Below are positions 42,195 through 52,272 of a DNA stretch of 64,000 nt, in pieces. The notes beneath the pieces were generated by a model, which was not told where the DNA came from, ran no database searches, and saw only the letters and a program-made list of their open reading frames with translations. Both the position numbers and the translations under genes were made by a program. Location of the stretch: NCBI RefSeq assembly GCF_900167905.1, contig NZ_FUYZ01000009.1, positions 62,001-126,000 of the forward strand, written 5' to 3'. The DNA is from Soonwooa buanensis (lineage in GTDB: Bacteria > Bacteroidota > Bacteroidia > Flavobacteriales > Weeksellaceae). Each line of letters starts with the position of its first letter. Position 1 is the first letter of the stretch.

Positions 42195-44171
42195 ATGAAA
42201 CATTTAATCATAATCCTAATTTTATTTGCTGCTATTCAAACTAATGCTCAAAAACAAGATAGCATCCAAAATATTGACAGTATTGTTATTATAAGCCAAG
42301 CCAAAAAGTTAGATGCAGTCAATTACCTCAATTATCTTCCACAAAAAGATGTACAGAATAACGGTACAGAACTTCCCTTTCTTATCAATAAACTTCCTGC
42401 TGTAACCGCCTATTCGGACACTGGCAGCAACAACGGATATTCTTATTACAGAATTCGAGGCATCGATCAAACACGTGTTAATGTTAACTTCGAAGGCGCT
42501 CCCATGAACGAGCCAGAAGATCAAGGTGCTTATTTTTCTAATTTCCCTGATTTTTTTAATTCCGTTGATTTTTTACAAATTCAGAAAGGCATTGGACTCA
42601 GCAAAAACGGAACAGCCAGTTATGGTGGAAGTTTACAAATTAGTGCACCAAATCTTCATCAAAGAGCATTAGAATTTGGGACAAATTATGGTTCTTACAA
42701 TGCATTTCGAGCTTATGCTAAATACACTTCGGGATTGATAAAAAATAAGGCAATCCACGTAAGAGTTAGCGAAATTTACAACGGAGGTTACAAGTATAAC
42801 TCGACCAATCATGGACAATCTGCAATGATAAGCGCAGGCATTTTTAATCCGAAATCTACGTGGAAATTCAACACAGTTATCGGAAATCAAAATAACGATT
42901 TGGCTTGGCTAGGCGTTACCAAAGAACAAATTGATAAGGATCCTCGTACCAATGCGAATAGAAACGAAAAAGATCATTTCTTCCAGAGTTTTTTCCAATT
43001 ATTAAATCAGATTAAACTTGGGCAAAATACAACTTGGCAAAATGCGGTTCATTACACATTTCTAAAAGGAAATTATGACTTTAATCTCAACAATTTTATC
43101 GGACTTCCAGAAGATGCTGAAATCTACAACTATGGTTTCCAATCTAACTTTGGCGGTTTTTATTCTAATTTAGAAACAAAATGGAATCACTTAAAAATAC
43201 AAACTGGACTTAATGCCAATTGGTATAATCGCGACCTTATTTTTACAGAAAAGCAATTAGGTGAACTCTATGAAAATACTGGTTATAAAAACGATTTTAG
43301 CGCCTTTGTAAAAGCAGATTATCACTGGGAAAAAATAAAAATTTCTGGAAGTCTTCAATACCGTCATGCAAAATTCTTTTACAAAGGTGACGCAGAACTT
43401 ACACCGTTAGAATGGGATTTTCTAAACCCAAAATTCGGAATAACTTATAGCCTAAAACCAAATCAAGAACTATATTTCAGTCTAGGAAAAGTTGGAAGAG
43501 AACCTACCAGAAACGATATTTTTGCAGGAAATGATAATTTATCTCTTGACGAGAATAATGAATTAATTTTGGGTACGACAACACCAGAATATGTTACAGA
43601 TTATGAGTTTGGATACCGATATTTTAGCAATAATCTAAAAATATCAGCGAATCTTTTTTACATGAAATTTAAAGATGAAATTGTTTTAAACGGACAATTT
43701 GGACCCAACGGAATTGCACTAACCAACAAAGTGGACAAAAGTTACAGAATGGGACTTGAGTTGTCAGCTGATTATAAGCTTAATGACAATTGGATGCTAT
43801 CAAATAACAGCTCTTGGATGTCTTCAAAAATCAAACAAAGCACTGAAAGTTTTACTCCAATACTAACACCAAAATTAATTGTAAATCAAGAAATTAAATA
43901 CGTAAAAAATGCTTTGCAATTACAAGCAAGTTATCGTTATCAAGCTACATCTTTTATTAATTTTGCGAATGATAAAAAAATCCCATCTTATCAGCTTGTA
44001 AACGCTGCCGCATTCTACAATTTTACAAAATGGGAAGTTGGTATTCTTGTCAATAATATTTTTAATAATATATATTTTAATCACGCTTACGTTGAGGCGG
44101 ATGGCACGGCAAAATACTTCGTGCAAATGCTAATAAACTTTATGATAAGTGTTAAATATAAAGCATTCTAA
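42195..44171 (+). CDS. TonB-dependent receptor of a predicted NAD-precursor operon
   Basis: Outer-membrane receptor of 658 aa: signal peptide (MKHLIIILILFAAIQTNAQ), a short N-terminus, the plug (LPFLINKLPAVTAYSDTGSNNGYSYYRIRGIDQTRVNVNFEGAPMNEPEDQG) and a barrel ending FMISVKYKAF. It has no carboxypeptidase-like N-terminal domain. It lies 2 bases before nadR, and a predicted NrtR site overlaps its promoter. From this context it probably imports a pyridine nucleotide precursor such as nicotinamide riboside or NMN across the outer membrane; that is inference. Confidence 0.9.
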   Translation: MKHLIIILILFAAIQTNAQKQDSIQNIDSIVIISQAKKLDAVNYLNYLPQKDVQNNGTELPFLINKLPAVTAYSDTGSNNGYSYYRIRGIDQTRVNVNFEGAPMNEPEDQGAYFSNFPDFFNSVDFLQIQKGIGLSKNGTASYGGSLQISAPNLHQRALEFGTNYGSYNAFRAYAKYTSGLIKNKAIHVRVSEIYNGGYKYNSTNHGQSAMISAGIFNPKSTWKFNTVIGNQNNDLAWLGVTKEQIDKDPRTNANRNEKDHFFQSFFQLLNQIKLGQNTTWQNAVHYTFLKGNYDFNLNNFIGLPEDAEIYNYGFQSNFGGFYSNLETKWNHLKIQTGLNANWYNRDLIFTEKQLGELYENTGYKNDFSAFVKADYHWEKIKISGSLQYRHAKFFYKGDAELTPLEWDFLNPKFGITYSLKPNQELYFSLGKVGREPTRNDIFAGNDNLSLDENNELILGTTTPEYVTDYEFGYRYFSNNLKISANLFYMKFKDEIVLNGQFGPNGIALTNKVDKSYRMGLELSADYKLNDNWMLSNNSSWMSSKIKQSTESFTPILTPKLIVNQEIKYVKNALQLQASYRYQATSFINFANDKKIPSYQLVNAAAFYNFTKWEVGILVNNIFNNIYFNHAYVEADGTAKYFVQMLINFMISVKYKAF

Positions 44172-44173
44172 TT

Positions 44174-45160
44174 ATGAAAGCCTTCGTATTTGGGAAGTTT
44201 TACCCGTTCCATTTGGGACACAAAGCTTTGATAGATTTTGCTTTACAAAACAATGATTTTGTAGAAGTTATGGTTTGCACAGAACAAAATGAACAACTTT
44301 CTGGCGAACTCAGAAAAAGTTGGATTGACGAAAGCTTTTCTAATAACAAACGCCTAAAAGTTATTGTGTTCAACTACAAAGAAGAAGATTACGCCAATAC
44401 TTCTGAAGCTTCTTGGGAAGTTTCTAAACAATGGAGCGAAGTTTTTAAAACTTATTTTCCTGATTTTGAAAAAGTTGTCACATCTGAGCCTTATGGAGAA
44501 ATGATTGCTGAATTAATGAATATTCAACACCAACTATTTGATATTAAACGACTTGAACATCATATTTCCGCTTCTGAAATCCGAGCTAACATTTACAAAC
44601 ATTGGGAATTTTTACCGAGGGCTGTTCAAAAGTATTTTTCTTTAAAAATCGTCTTGCTAGGAACCGAAAGCACTGGCAAAACCACACTTACCGAAAGACT
44701 AGCAAAACATTATAATTGTAATTTTGTTTTGGAAGCAGGACGAGATATTGTCGATGATTCTAAAGATTTCGAATTTAATGATCTTTCAAGAATATATCTT
44801 GAACATTACAAACGAATTAAATCATCTAGTCTAAACAATTACTTAAACATCATTGATACAGATTTTCACATTACAGAATCTTATTCAGAATTCATTTTTA
44901 ATAAAAAATTAAATATTCCTAATTATATAAAAGCTGAACAAAAGGCCAATCTTTATTTATATCTTTCAGCAGATGCACCTTACTTTCAAGACGGAACTCG
45001 ACTCAACAAATCTGACCGAAATGCCCTCGATATTCATCATCGAAAACACCTCGCTAAATCAAACATTAGCTTCATCGAAATTTCTGGAAATTGGCAAGAA
45101 CGATTCGAAAAAAGCGTCCAACTCATTGATCAACTCATTTTGGAAAACTCTAAAATTTAG
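44174..45160 (+). CDS. nadR: NadR-type NMN adenylyltransferase / ribosylnicotinamide kinase
   Basis: Protein of 328 aa with two domains. The N-terminal nucleotidyltransferase (about 1-150) has GKFYPFHLGHKALI (HxGH, 13-16) and the ISASEIRANIYKHW motif. The C-terminal kinase (about 155-328) has the P-loop LLGTESTGKTTL and EAGRDIVDD. There is no helix-turn-helix, so it is not a repressor like the enterobacterial NadR. It would phosphorylate nicotinamide riboside and adenylylate NMN to NAD. It starts 2 bases after the TonB receptor stop. No pnuC inner-membrane transporter is in the window. Confidence 0.94.
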   Translation: MKAFVFGKFYPFHLGHKALIDFALQNNDFVEVMVCTEQNEQLSGELRKSWIDESFSNNKRLKVIVFNYKEEDYANTSEASWEVSKQWSEVFKTYFPDFEKVVTSEPYGEMIAELMNIQHQLFDIKRLEHHISASEIRANIYKHWEFLPRAVQKYFSLKIVLLGTESTGKTTLTERLAKHYNCNFVLEAGRDIVDDSKDFEFNDLSRIYLEHYKRIKSSSLNNYLNIIDTDFHITESYSEFIFNKKLNIPNYIKAEQKANLYLYLSADAPYFQDGTRLNKSDRNALDIHHRKHLAKSNISFIEISGNWQERFEKSVQLIDQLILENSKI

Positions 45161-45234
45161 GTTTAAATAAGATTATAACATTGGTCATAAAAGAAATTAC
45201 TTCTTAAATTTGAGTTCGAAATCAGATTTCTTCT

Positions 45235-46950
45235 ATGAAAGCAATTTTTATCGCAAGCCTTTTTGTCTCGACAATTCTGTGGGGACAATCTTACAAAACG
45301 CCTTTTGAACAAGGCAATGGCAACCAAACAACCACTTACGCAACGATGCGTTCTTACTATCAACAATTAGCAAAGGATTTTAAAACCATCGAATTTCTAA
45401 AAATGGGTGAAGATGACAACGGCGAACCTATCGAAGTCGTGATATTTAATCCTTACAAACAAGATGTTGAAAGTCTTATCAAGACCAAATCTGTTTTACT
45501 TATCAACAACGGAATTCATCCTGGAGAGCCAGATGGCATCGATGCGACAATGGCGATGATGCGCAACTTTGCAACAAAAAAACTTAAAGCACCTCAAAAT
45601 GTTTTGATTGCAGCAATTGCGGCTTATAATGTTAGCGGCATGATGAATCGTGGACAGTTTTCGCGTGCCAATCAAAATGGTCCAGAACAATATGGTTTCC
45701 GAGGAAATGCCCGCAACTACGATCTTAACAGAGATTTTATAAAAACGGACACTAAGAACTCGTGGAGTTTTCAGAAGATTTATCAATATTTTCAGCCTGA
45801 TGTTTTTATTGACAACCACGTTAGCAATGGCGCTGATTATCAACATACTTTCACTTATATTTCAACAAATAAAGAGCGTTTAGGAAAACCGCTTGGCAAT
45901 TATTTTCATCAAAATATGCAACCCGAAATCTTAAAAAGTTTTACGGAACGCAATATTCTTTCGGTGCCTTATGTCAACATTCATGGAGATGTTCCAGATA
46001 AAGGATTTCCAGCTTTTGTAGATTCGCCGCGTTATGCAACTGGCTACACGACTTTGTTTAACTCGATTGGGACCGTTGTGGAAACGCACATGCTAAAACC
46101 ATATAAAGATCGTGTTGCCGTGACTTATGATTATATGTTGGAAAGTATTAATTATATGGAAAAGAATTATCTACAAATAAAGCAAAAGCGACAAGAAGCT
46201 CGCAACGAATACAAAATAGGTCAAGATTATCCGCTTCGTTGGAAGTTGGATTCTACAAAATACAGTCAACTGGACTTTAAAGGTTTTGAAGCTGGATATA
46301 AGCCAAGCGTCATTTCGGGGAAGCCAAGGCTGTATTATGATAGAAACAAAAAATTCTCAAAACCGATTTTGTATTACGACACTTACACACCAATAAGTTT
46401 TGTGAAAATCCCCAAATATTATGTGATCCCTCAATCTGAATATCATGTTATTGATCTTCTAAAACTAAATAACATCGAAATGAAAACGATAAAAAAAGAC
46501 AGTTTAATCTCTGTTGAGCAATATCGAATTCGAGATTTTAAAACGGTGCAAAATCCTTACGAAGGTCATTATCTTCATTACGAAACTGTTGTTGGTAAAG
46601 AAAATACGCAAAAGACTTTCCGTGCTGGCGATGTGCTTGTCAACCTTAATCAAAACGGCATGAAGTTCTTACTCGAAACTTTGGAACCCGAAGCGGTGGA
46701 TTCTTATTTTAACTGGAATTTTTTCGATGCGATTCTTGGTCAAAAAGAATATTATTCGGCTTATGTTTTTGAAGACACCGCCGAGCAATTAATTAAAAAT
46801 GACAAAGCTTTAAAAACGGCTTTCGAACTAGAAAAAGCAAAGGATCCGAAATTTGCTCAAGATGGTGCAGCGCAATTGGATTGGGTCTACAAAAACTCGC
46901 CTTATTACGAGAAAACCCACAGATTGTACCCTATTTTCAGGATTAATTAA
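45235..46950 (+). CDS. M14-family zinc carboxypeptidase, exported
   Basis: Protein of 571 aa with a signal peptide (MKAIFIASLFVSTILWGQS). The zinc site NNGIHPGEPDGIDA (HxxE) lies near residues 96-110, RNYDLNRDFIK and the second ligand DNHVSNGADYQHTFTY follow, and a later Glu in GTVVETHMLKPYKDR is at the catalytic position. The C-terminal half is an unnamed domain. It acts on peptides in the periplasm or outside. The gene stands alone, with a GC-rich repeat element directly downstream. Confidence 0.9.
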   Translation: MKAIFIASLFVSTILWGQSYKTPFEQGNGNQTTTYATMRSYYQQLAKDFKTIEFLKMGEDDNGEPIEVVIFNPYKQDVESLIKTKSVLLINNGIHPGEPDGIDATMAMMRNFATKKLKAPQNVLIAAIAAYNVSGMMNRGQFSRANQNGPEQYGFRGNARNYDLNRDFIKTDTKNSWSFQKIYQYFQPDVFIDNHVSNGADYQHTFTYISTNKERLGKPLGNYFHQNMQPEILKSFTERNILSVPYVNIHGDVPDKGFPAFVDSPRYATGYTTLFNSIGTVVETHMLKPYKDRVAVTYDYMLESINYMEKNYLQIKQKRQEARNEYKIGQDYPLRWKLDSTKYSQLDFKGFEAGYKPSVISGKPRLYYDRNKKFSKPILYYDTYTPISFVKIPKYYVIPQSEYHVIDLLKLNNIEMKTIKKDSLISVEQYRIRDFKTVQNPYEGHYLHYETVVGKENTQKTFRAGDVLVNLNQNGMKFLLETLEPEAVDSYFNWNFFDAILGQKEYYSAYVFEDTAEQLIKNDKALKTAFELEKAKDPKFAQDGAAQLDWVYKNSPYYEKTHRLYPIFRIN

Positions 46951-46978
46951 GTATTTTTGAGAAAATTTGAAATAAAAA

Positions 46979-47100
46979 GTTGTGTTTGCGTGAGCGATGG
47001 CAGCGGAAATCCTTTGGGTTGGAGTGAGGCGACGGAGCGTAGCGGAGTCGTCCGAGCGACAAACCAAAGATTGAAGCGAACGTAGCGACCCGCTTGTTTT
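46979..47100 (+). repeat. GC-rich structured intergenic repeat, copy A
   Basis: A GC-rich island in AT-rich surroundings. Its core (47021-47060) starts GGAGTGAGGCGACGGAGCG and ends GTCGTCCGAGCGAC, matching copy B at 55174-55213 at about 34 of 39 positions. CTTTGG (47012-47017) pairs with CCAAAG around the core, and inside it CGAC pairs with GTCG. The element fills the space between the M14 and M1 peptidase genes. No coding frame or tRNA fold was seen. Confidence 0.65.
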
Positions 47101-47160
47101 TTTGGATGGGAACTTTAGCCAAGGAGAAAAAACAAAGGGACACGCCCTAAAAAATTTGTT

Positions 47161-49020
47161 ATGAAAAACGTGAAATTTTCTTTGTTATTGGTACTTTGTT
47201 CGTTGTTTTTATCAGCGCAAAAAGACGCTTATTATCAACAATATGCGAAGTACAAAATGGACATCGATGTCGATGCGACCAATTTTACCTACCAAGGTAA
47301 GCAGACGTTGCAGTACACCAACAACTCGCCAGACGACTTGGATGTGGTGTATTTTCATTTGTATTGGAACACCTTTAAGGCGGGATCGATGATGGATCAA
47401 CGTGTGCAAAACCAAGGTGTAAATGCCGACGGAAGATTGGCGGCAAAAACGGCAAATGGCGTTGTTAGCCGATTAGCGAGCATCCCACAAAATGAAGAAG
47501 GTCGCCAAAATATCCATTGGATAAAACTGAATGGTAAAGAATTGAAATTTGAAATTCAGGAGACGATTATGAAGGTTTATCTTCCTGAAAAAATAAAGTC
47601 TAAATCTACTGCGACTTTCACGATGGAATGGGATGCGAATATCCCAATGCAAATTCGTCGTGCTGGACGTAATAACCGCGAAGGTGTCGATATGACGATG
47701 ACACAATGGTACCCAAAAATCGCTGAATACGATTACGATGGTTGGGCAACTTTTGACTATATCGGAAGAGAATTCCATGCGCCTTTTGCTGATTTTGACA
47801 TCAATATTAAAATCGATAAAAACTACATAATCGGCGCTGGCGGAACTTTAGAAAACCCTAACGACGTTGCTGGTTATACTAAAAATCCTACTTTAAAACC
47901 CGATGCCAATAACAAAGTAACTTGGAAGTGGACTGCGAAAAACATGTTAGATTTCGCTTGGGCTGCAGATCGCGATTACTCTGTTGACAGCTTCACAATT
48001 TTGGATGGACCAAAAGTATATTTCGTGTATCAGAAATCGGAGAAAACTAAATATTGGGAAGAGTCAAAACCTTATGTGACGAAGTTTTTCCAAATTATGA
48101 ATAACAAATTTGGACGTTACAAATGGCCGTCTTACTCTTTCGTACAAGGTGGTGACGGCGGAATGGAATACGGAATGTGCACTATGATTTTAGGCGAATC
48201 AAAATCTTTGGAAGGTCTTTGCGGATTAATGTTTCATGAAGGTGCGCACTCTTGGTTCCAGCAAATGTTAGCAACCAACGAAAGCGAAAAACCTTGGCTA
48301 GACGAAGGCTTCACAAGTTATGCGGAGAATTTTGTAATGAATCAATTATTTCCACCAAAATCTCCACAACCAAATCCTTTTGTAGAAAGTCTTGCGCGTT
48401 ATGCGGATTTCACTAAAACTGGAAAAGAAGAACCTGCGGTTTGGTTTGCAGATCATCACGATAACGGAACGGCTTATTCTTTTGCATCTTATGTTAAAGG
48501 AGAGTTGTTTTTGGTACAATTAGGCTACATTATTGGTGAAGATAATCTAAGCAAAGTAATGCTTCGTTATTATGACGAATGGGCGATGAAACATCCAACA
48601 GAGCGTGACTTTATGCATATTGCTCAACAAGTTTCTGGGATGGATCTTAAATGGTTTTACAACTATTGGATCAACACTACAAAAACAATTGATTACGGTA
48701 TTAAAAATGTAAAATACGATGGCAACTCGACAACGATTACGCTTGTCAATAAAGGGACAATGCCTATGCCGATTGATTTTAGCATCTTGACTAAAGATAA
48801 AAAAGTGATCAATTACAACATCCCATTGAATATGACGCACACTTGGAAAAAAGCCGACATCTACGGACCAATCCAAATTTTGGCTTACTGGCCTTGGACG
48901 CAACAAGAATACAGCTTTACAATCCCATACGGAAAAGAGCAAATTTCTGCGATGGGTATTGATTTTAGCCAAAGATTAGCCGACGTTAATCCCGAAGATA
49001 ATTATCTGGAGGTTAAGTAA
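47161..49020 (+). CDS. M1-family metallopeptidase, exported
   Basis: Protein of 619 aa with a signal peptide (MKNVKFSLLLVLCSLFLSAQ). The N-terminal beta saddle (YAKYKMDIDVDATNFTYQGKQTLQYTNNSPDDLDVVYFHL) leads to the catalytic domain with GMEYGMCTMI (GxMEN-like) and the zinc site HEGAH (359-363), followed by WLDEGFTSYAE with the third ligand Glu. The C-terminal part contains a beta domain. It probably trims peptides from the N-terminus outside the cytoplasm. The preceding intergenic repeat lies in its upstream region. Confidence 0.93.
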   Translation: MKNVKFSLLLVLCSLFLSAQKDAYYQQYAKYKMDIDVDATNFTYQGKQTLQYTNNSPDDLDVVYFHLYWNTFKAGSMMDQRVQNQGVNADGRLAAKTANGVVSRLASIPQNEEGRQNIHWIKLNGKELKFEIQETIMKVYLPEKIKSKSTATFTMEWDANIPMQIRRAGRNNREGVDMTMTQWYPKIAEYDYDGWATFDYIGREFHAPFADFDINIKIDKNYIIGAGGTLENPNDVAGYTKNPTLKPDANNKVTWKWTAKNMLDFAWAADRDYSVDSFTILDGPKVYFVYQKSEKTKYWEESKPYVTKFFQIMNNKFGRYKWPSYSFVQGGDGGMEYGMCTMILGESKSLEGLCGLMFHEGAHSWFQQMLATNESEKPWLDEGFTSYAENFVMNQLFPPKSPQPNPFVESLARYADFTKTGKEEPAVWFADHHDNGTAYSFASYVKGELFLVQLGYIIGEDNLSKVMLRYYDEWAMKHPTERDFMHIAQQVSGMDLKWFYNYWINTTKTIDYGIKNVKYDGNSTTITLVNKGTMPMPIDFSILTKDKKVINYNIPLNMTHTWKKADIYGPIQILAYWPWTQQEYSFTIPYGKEQISAMGIDFSQRLADVNPEDNYLEVK

Positions 49021-49090
49021 TGTTTAAATAGCATTAGTTCATTTTTTGCATAAGAATTAATGCTATTTTTGTAAAAAACCAAAGATTTGT

Positions 49091-51034
49091 ATGAAACAAA
49101 ATTATTTTCTTTCGATTATTTTATTTTTTGCTTTTGCACTTTGCAGAGCAGAAATACCTCAAAATGAAAAAAACGCTTTACTAGCCATAGCTGAAAGCCT
49201 AAACATTACAAACTGGAACGACCAAACCCCAATTAATAAATGGCCTGGAGTGACGATTAGTAATATAAACGGGGCAGACCACGTGACTGCATTGAAGCCA
49301 TTTATACCCTTTAGTAACATTGTTATTAACTTTAGCGAGAAGATATCCGAACTTGTTTATTTAGAAGATTTAAGTATAGAAGCTAACAGCTCTATTATTA
49401 AGTTAAATTTTGATTTTAAAAACCTGATTAACCTCTCATTACTAAAAAACCTTACAGTAGTTAGCAGATACAATAAAGATATTAATGTTCAAAATAGCTT
49501 TTTAAATCTTGATTCAATTTCGCAATTGAGTAATCTAGAAAGCCTAAAGCTTGGTCTAAATAATAATCTATTTACTATTCCTTCATCGTTTTTGAACCTT
49601 CCAAAACTTAAATCATTATACTACAAAAATGATTTAAAAAGAGACATTCCTAAAGAAATTTATAATTTAACTAACTTGGAAGAACTAAGTATAGATACTG
49701 CCAATTTGAATCCCGATGAATATGAGTTTGCAGCGATAAAAAATTTAACAAATCTAAAGTATATTTTTCTGAGATCTAATAACTTAGCATATCTTCCAGA
49801 TATTTTTTACGAGCTAAAATCATTAGAATCTTTAAGAATACAATCATCATCAAATAATTTTTTTGTATCAAGCGCAACTGCCAATTATGCTAACCAATTA
49901 AAAACACTATCTATTGAGGCGGATGAAATTTTTAATCAATCTCAAATATGGTCTTTGAAAAAACTAGAAGAACTACATTTATCTTCTTATAAATTAGAAC
50001 TACTTCCAGCTATTTCAGAGGTCAAAAACCTAAAAAAACTTTCTATTACACCTAAAAGTTCTACTCTTAAAATCCCTAAAGAAATATCAGAACTATTAAA
50101 TCTTGAGGAACTACTAATATTTAATCCTTACGTAAATACTTATGACGAGCTAGATCTTGAAAACATCTTTAATATTCCGAATCTGAAAATTCTAGTAATT
50201 CCAATTAATGAAAGTAATATGTCGGAAAATGTTGGAAAGCTTCAAAAGCTAGAACATCTTCAAATTTTAGCAGGTCCAAAATTCACCATTTTTCCAGAAG
50301 CTATTGGCAGTATTAAAACGCTTAAATACTTAGACTTCCTTAGCGATAATGCCCAAGAGGCAGTTTCTTTTATACCAAACTCTTATAAAGATTGGCCTTT
50401 GTTAGAACAGTTTTGGTCGCAAAGAAAAATGGTTGGCGATATAACAAATCGTTTCATTAGTAGCCCTAATTTAAAAACCATTGCAATTGATCCCTTTTTA
50501 GAGGAACAAGTAAGTGCCTTAAAAGGAACGCTTAATCTATGCAATAATAAAGACGTATCAATAATTGTCGTGAATAAAACTGAAATTGATACTGTTGATC
50601 TTAGAAATAATGAACACATTAAAAACAGCACCCTAGGTTATGCAAATTTTATTGATACAAAAGTCTCAAAATTTATTGTTGATGATGTGGAACAGTTTAA
50701 CGCATTAGTTGCTTCAGGAAGAATTAAAATACAATCAACTGCACCGAATGGATATGAGGTTGTAACATCGACTGAATCTTGTGAAAAACCTTTAGGGAAT
50801 TATGATCTTGCATTTAATAAAACAATCATCTACCCAAATCCCACCAAGAACATTATCAATTTTAAAACTAATCATAAGATTGAAGATGCACAAATTACTT
50901 CTATTTCTGGACAAATTTTCAATATTAATATAAGTAAAAATCAAGCAGACCTTTCAACGTTATCTTCTGGTATCTACATTTTAAAATGGAAAGAAAATGG
51001 AGTTTTAAAAACTGAAAAGATTATTAAAAAATAG
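49091..51034 (+). CDS. Leucine-rich-repeat protein secreted by the type IX system
   Basis: Protein of 647 aa: signal peptide (MKQNYFLSIILFFAFALCRAE), an LRR N-terminal cap-like region (NEKNALLAIAESLNITNWN), then about ten irregular leucine-rich repeats (NLESLKLGLNNN, LPKLKSLYYKND, LTNLEELSIDTANL, LKSLESLRIQSS). The last 80 residues are a T9SS type A sorting domain (IIYPNPTKNIINFK ... GIYILKWKENGVLKTEKIIKK). It should be exported and attached to the surface, with a binding function. It ends 7 bases before coaX, an odd partner. Confidence 0.9.
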   Translation: MKQNYFLSIILFFAFALCRAEIPQNEKNALLAIAESLNITNWNDQTPINKWPGVTISNINGADHVTALKPFIPFSNIVINFSEKISELVYLEDLSIEANSSIIKLNFDFKNLINLSLLKNLTVVSRYNKDINVQNSFLNLDSISQLSNLESLKLGLNNNLFTIPSSFLNLPKLKSLYYKNDLKRDIPKEIYNLTNLEELSIDTANLNPDEYEFAAIKNLTNLKYIFLRSNNLAYLPDIFYELKSLESLRIQSSSNNFFVSSATANYANQLKTLSIEADEIFNQSQIWSLKKLEELHLSSYKLELLPAISEVKNLKKLSITPKSSTLKIPKEISELLNLEELLIFNPYVNTYDELDLENIFNIPNLKILVIPINESNMSENVGKLQKLEHLQILAGPKFTIFPEAIGSIKTLKYLDFLSDNAQEAVSFIPNSYKDWPLLEQFWSQRKMVGDITNRFISSPNLKTIAIDPFLEEQVSALKGTLNLCNNKDVSIIVVNKTEIDTVDLRNNEHIKNSTLGYANFIDTKVSKFIVDDVEQFNALVASGRIKIQSTAPNGYEVVTSTESCEKPLGNYDLAFNKTIIYPNPTKNIINFKTNHKIEDAQITSISGQIFNINISKNQADLSTLSSGIYILKWKENGVLKTEKIIKK

Positions 51035-51041
51035 TTTTCTA

Positions 51042-51800
51042 ATGAATTCAATTGTAATAAACATAGGCAACACAAACATTCGTTTCGGACTTTTCGATGA
51101 TGATAATTGTGATATTTCTTGGGTGATAAATACCAAACCTTATCGCACAAGAGACGAAATGTATGCGCAATTTCTGATGCTTTATCAAACCTACAAAATA
51201 GAGCCAGAAAGCATCGAAAAAATTATCATAGGTTCGGTTGTACCCCAACTAACAAGAGATATATCGAGTGCGGTGGAAAAAATCCATGGAAAAAAACCTG
51301 TTTTAGTGGATCGCACAACGCCATCTGGTGTACAGGCGAAGTCAAAACAAATGGGAACTGATATTTATGCAAATTTAGTTGCAGCTCATAATCTTTACCC
51401 AGCTAAGAAAAAAATTGTCCTAGATTTTGGAACGGCTCTTACCGCAAGTTGTGTTACCGAAACTGGTGAAACGCTGGGTGTTATCATTGCGCCAGGCATT
51501 ATCACTTCTCTTAATTCATTGATTAATCAAACCGCGCAACTTCCAGAAATTGAACTTAAAAAACCAAAATCTGTTCTCGGACTCGACACCGTAACCTGCA
51601 TGCAAAGCGGTATGGTTTACGGATTTTTGGGAATGGTAGAAGGTTTTATTGACCGAATAAACGCTGAAGTTAACGATGATTGTTTTGTTGTTGCAACTGG
51701 CGGCGTTAGCCATGTTTACAAACCTTTAACCGAAAAAATTCATTTAGCAGATCGACTTCACACATTAAAGGGACTTTACTTCCTCGGAAAAGATTTATAA
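51042..51800 (+). CDS. coaX: Type III pantothenate kinase
   Basis: Protein of 252 aa of the ASKHA fold: VINIGNTNIRFGLFD near the start (phosphate loop), IIGSVVPQLT, the GTDIYANLVAA region, FGTALTAS and a C-terminal ATGGVS. It catalyses the first step of coenzyme A synthesis. It starts 7 bases after the LRR protein gene, although the two are functionally unrelated, and has its own terminator directly after the stop. Confidence 0.95.
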   Translation: MNSIVINIGNTNIRFGLFDDDNCDISWVINTKPYRTRDEMYAQFLMLYQTYKIEPESIEKIIIGSVVPQLTRDISSAVEKIHGKKPVLVDRTTPSGVQAKSKQMGTDIYANLVAAHNLYPAKKKIVLDFGTALTASCVTETGETLGVIIAPGIITSLNSLINQTAQLPEIELKKPKSVLGLDTVTCMQSGMVYGFLGMVEGFIDRINAEVNDDCFVVATGGVSHVYKPLTEKIHLADRLHTLKGLYFLGKDL

Positions 51801-51805
51801 AAATT

Positions 51806-51834
51806 AAAACCACTTCTCAAAAGGAGTGGTTTTT
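51806..51834. terminator. Bidirectional terminator between coaX and tadA
   Basis: AAAACCACT and AGTGGTTTT pair, extended inward by CTC/GAG past one mismatch, with a T-run on the plus strand and on the minus strand. Confidence 0.85.
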
Positions 51835-51837
51835 TAT

Positions 51838-52269
51838 TCATCGTTTAGATTTAAAAAAATCTTTTACAATTTGTGAACATTGCTGTTCCAAAACGCCAAT
51901 TTCGACTTCCGTTTTTGGATGTAATGACAATCCTTTGTTGATGTAACCTCGATGTTCGTCTCGAGCACCAATGACAACTTTAGAAATTTGAGACCAAGTT
52001 AAAGCGCCAGCGCACATCACGCAAGGCTCCAAAGTCACATAAAGCGTACAGTTTTGTAAATATTTACCTCCCAAATAATTGGCAGCAGAAGTTATCGCTT
52101 GCATCTCGGCATGCGCTGTAACATCGTTAAGCGCCTCTGTTAAATTGTGCGACTTCGCGATCACTCGGTTATTGGATACAATAATACATCCGATTGGCAC
52201 CTCATCACGTTCAAAAGCCGCTTCCGCCTCTTGATACGCCATCTTCATAAAATATTCGTCGGTAAACAT
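51838..52269 (-). CDS. tadA: tRNA-adenosine deaminase TadA-like nucleoside deaminase
   Basis: Cytidine-deaminase-fold protein of 143 aa with the zinc/catalytic motif HAEMQ (H53, E55) and PCVMC (C83, C86). The N-terminal MKMAYQEAEAAFERDEVPIGCIIV and VIGARDEHRGYINKG match TadA, which makes inosine-34 in tRNA-Arg. Free-guanine/adenosine deaminases are related, so there is modest room for a different substrate. It lies 3 bases after a TonB-C-like gene. Confidence 0.88.
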   Translation of the reverse strand: MFTDEYFMKMAYQEAEAAFERDEVPIGCIIVSNNRVIAKSHNLTEALNDVTAHAEMQAITSAANYLGGKYLQNCTLYVTLEPCVMCAGALTWSQISKVVIGARDEHRGYINKGLSLHPKTEVEIGVLEQQCSQIVKDFFKSKR

Positions 52270-52272
52270 CTT

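Noticed and set aside
46979-47100. GC-rich island considered as a tRNA or rRNA fragment
   Set aside because: No cloverleaf, anticodon arm or TTCGA-type T-loop could be placed, and the second copy at 55147 shows it is a repeat element instead.
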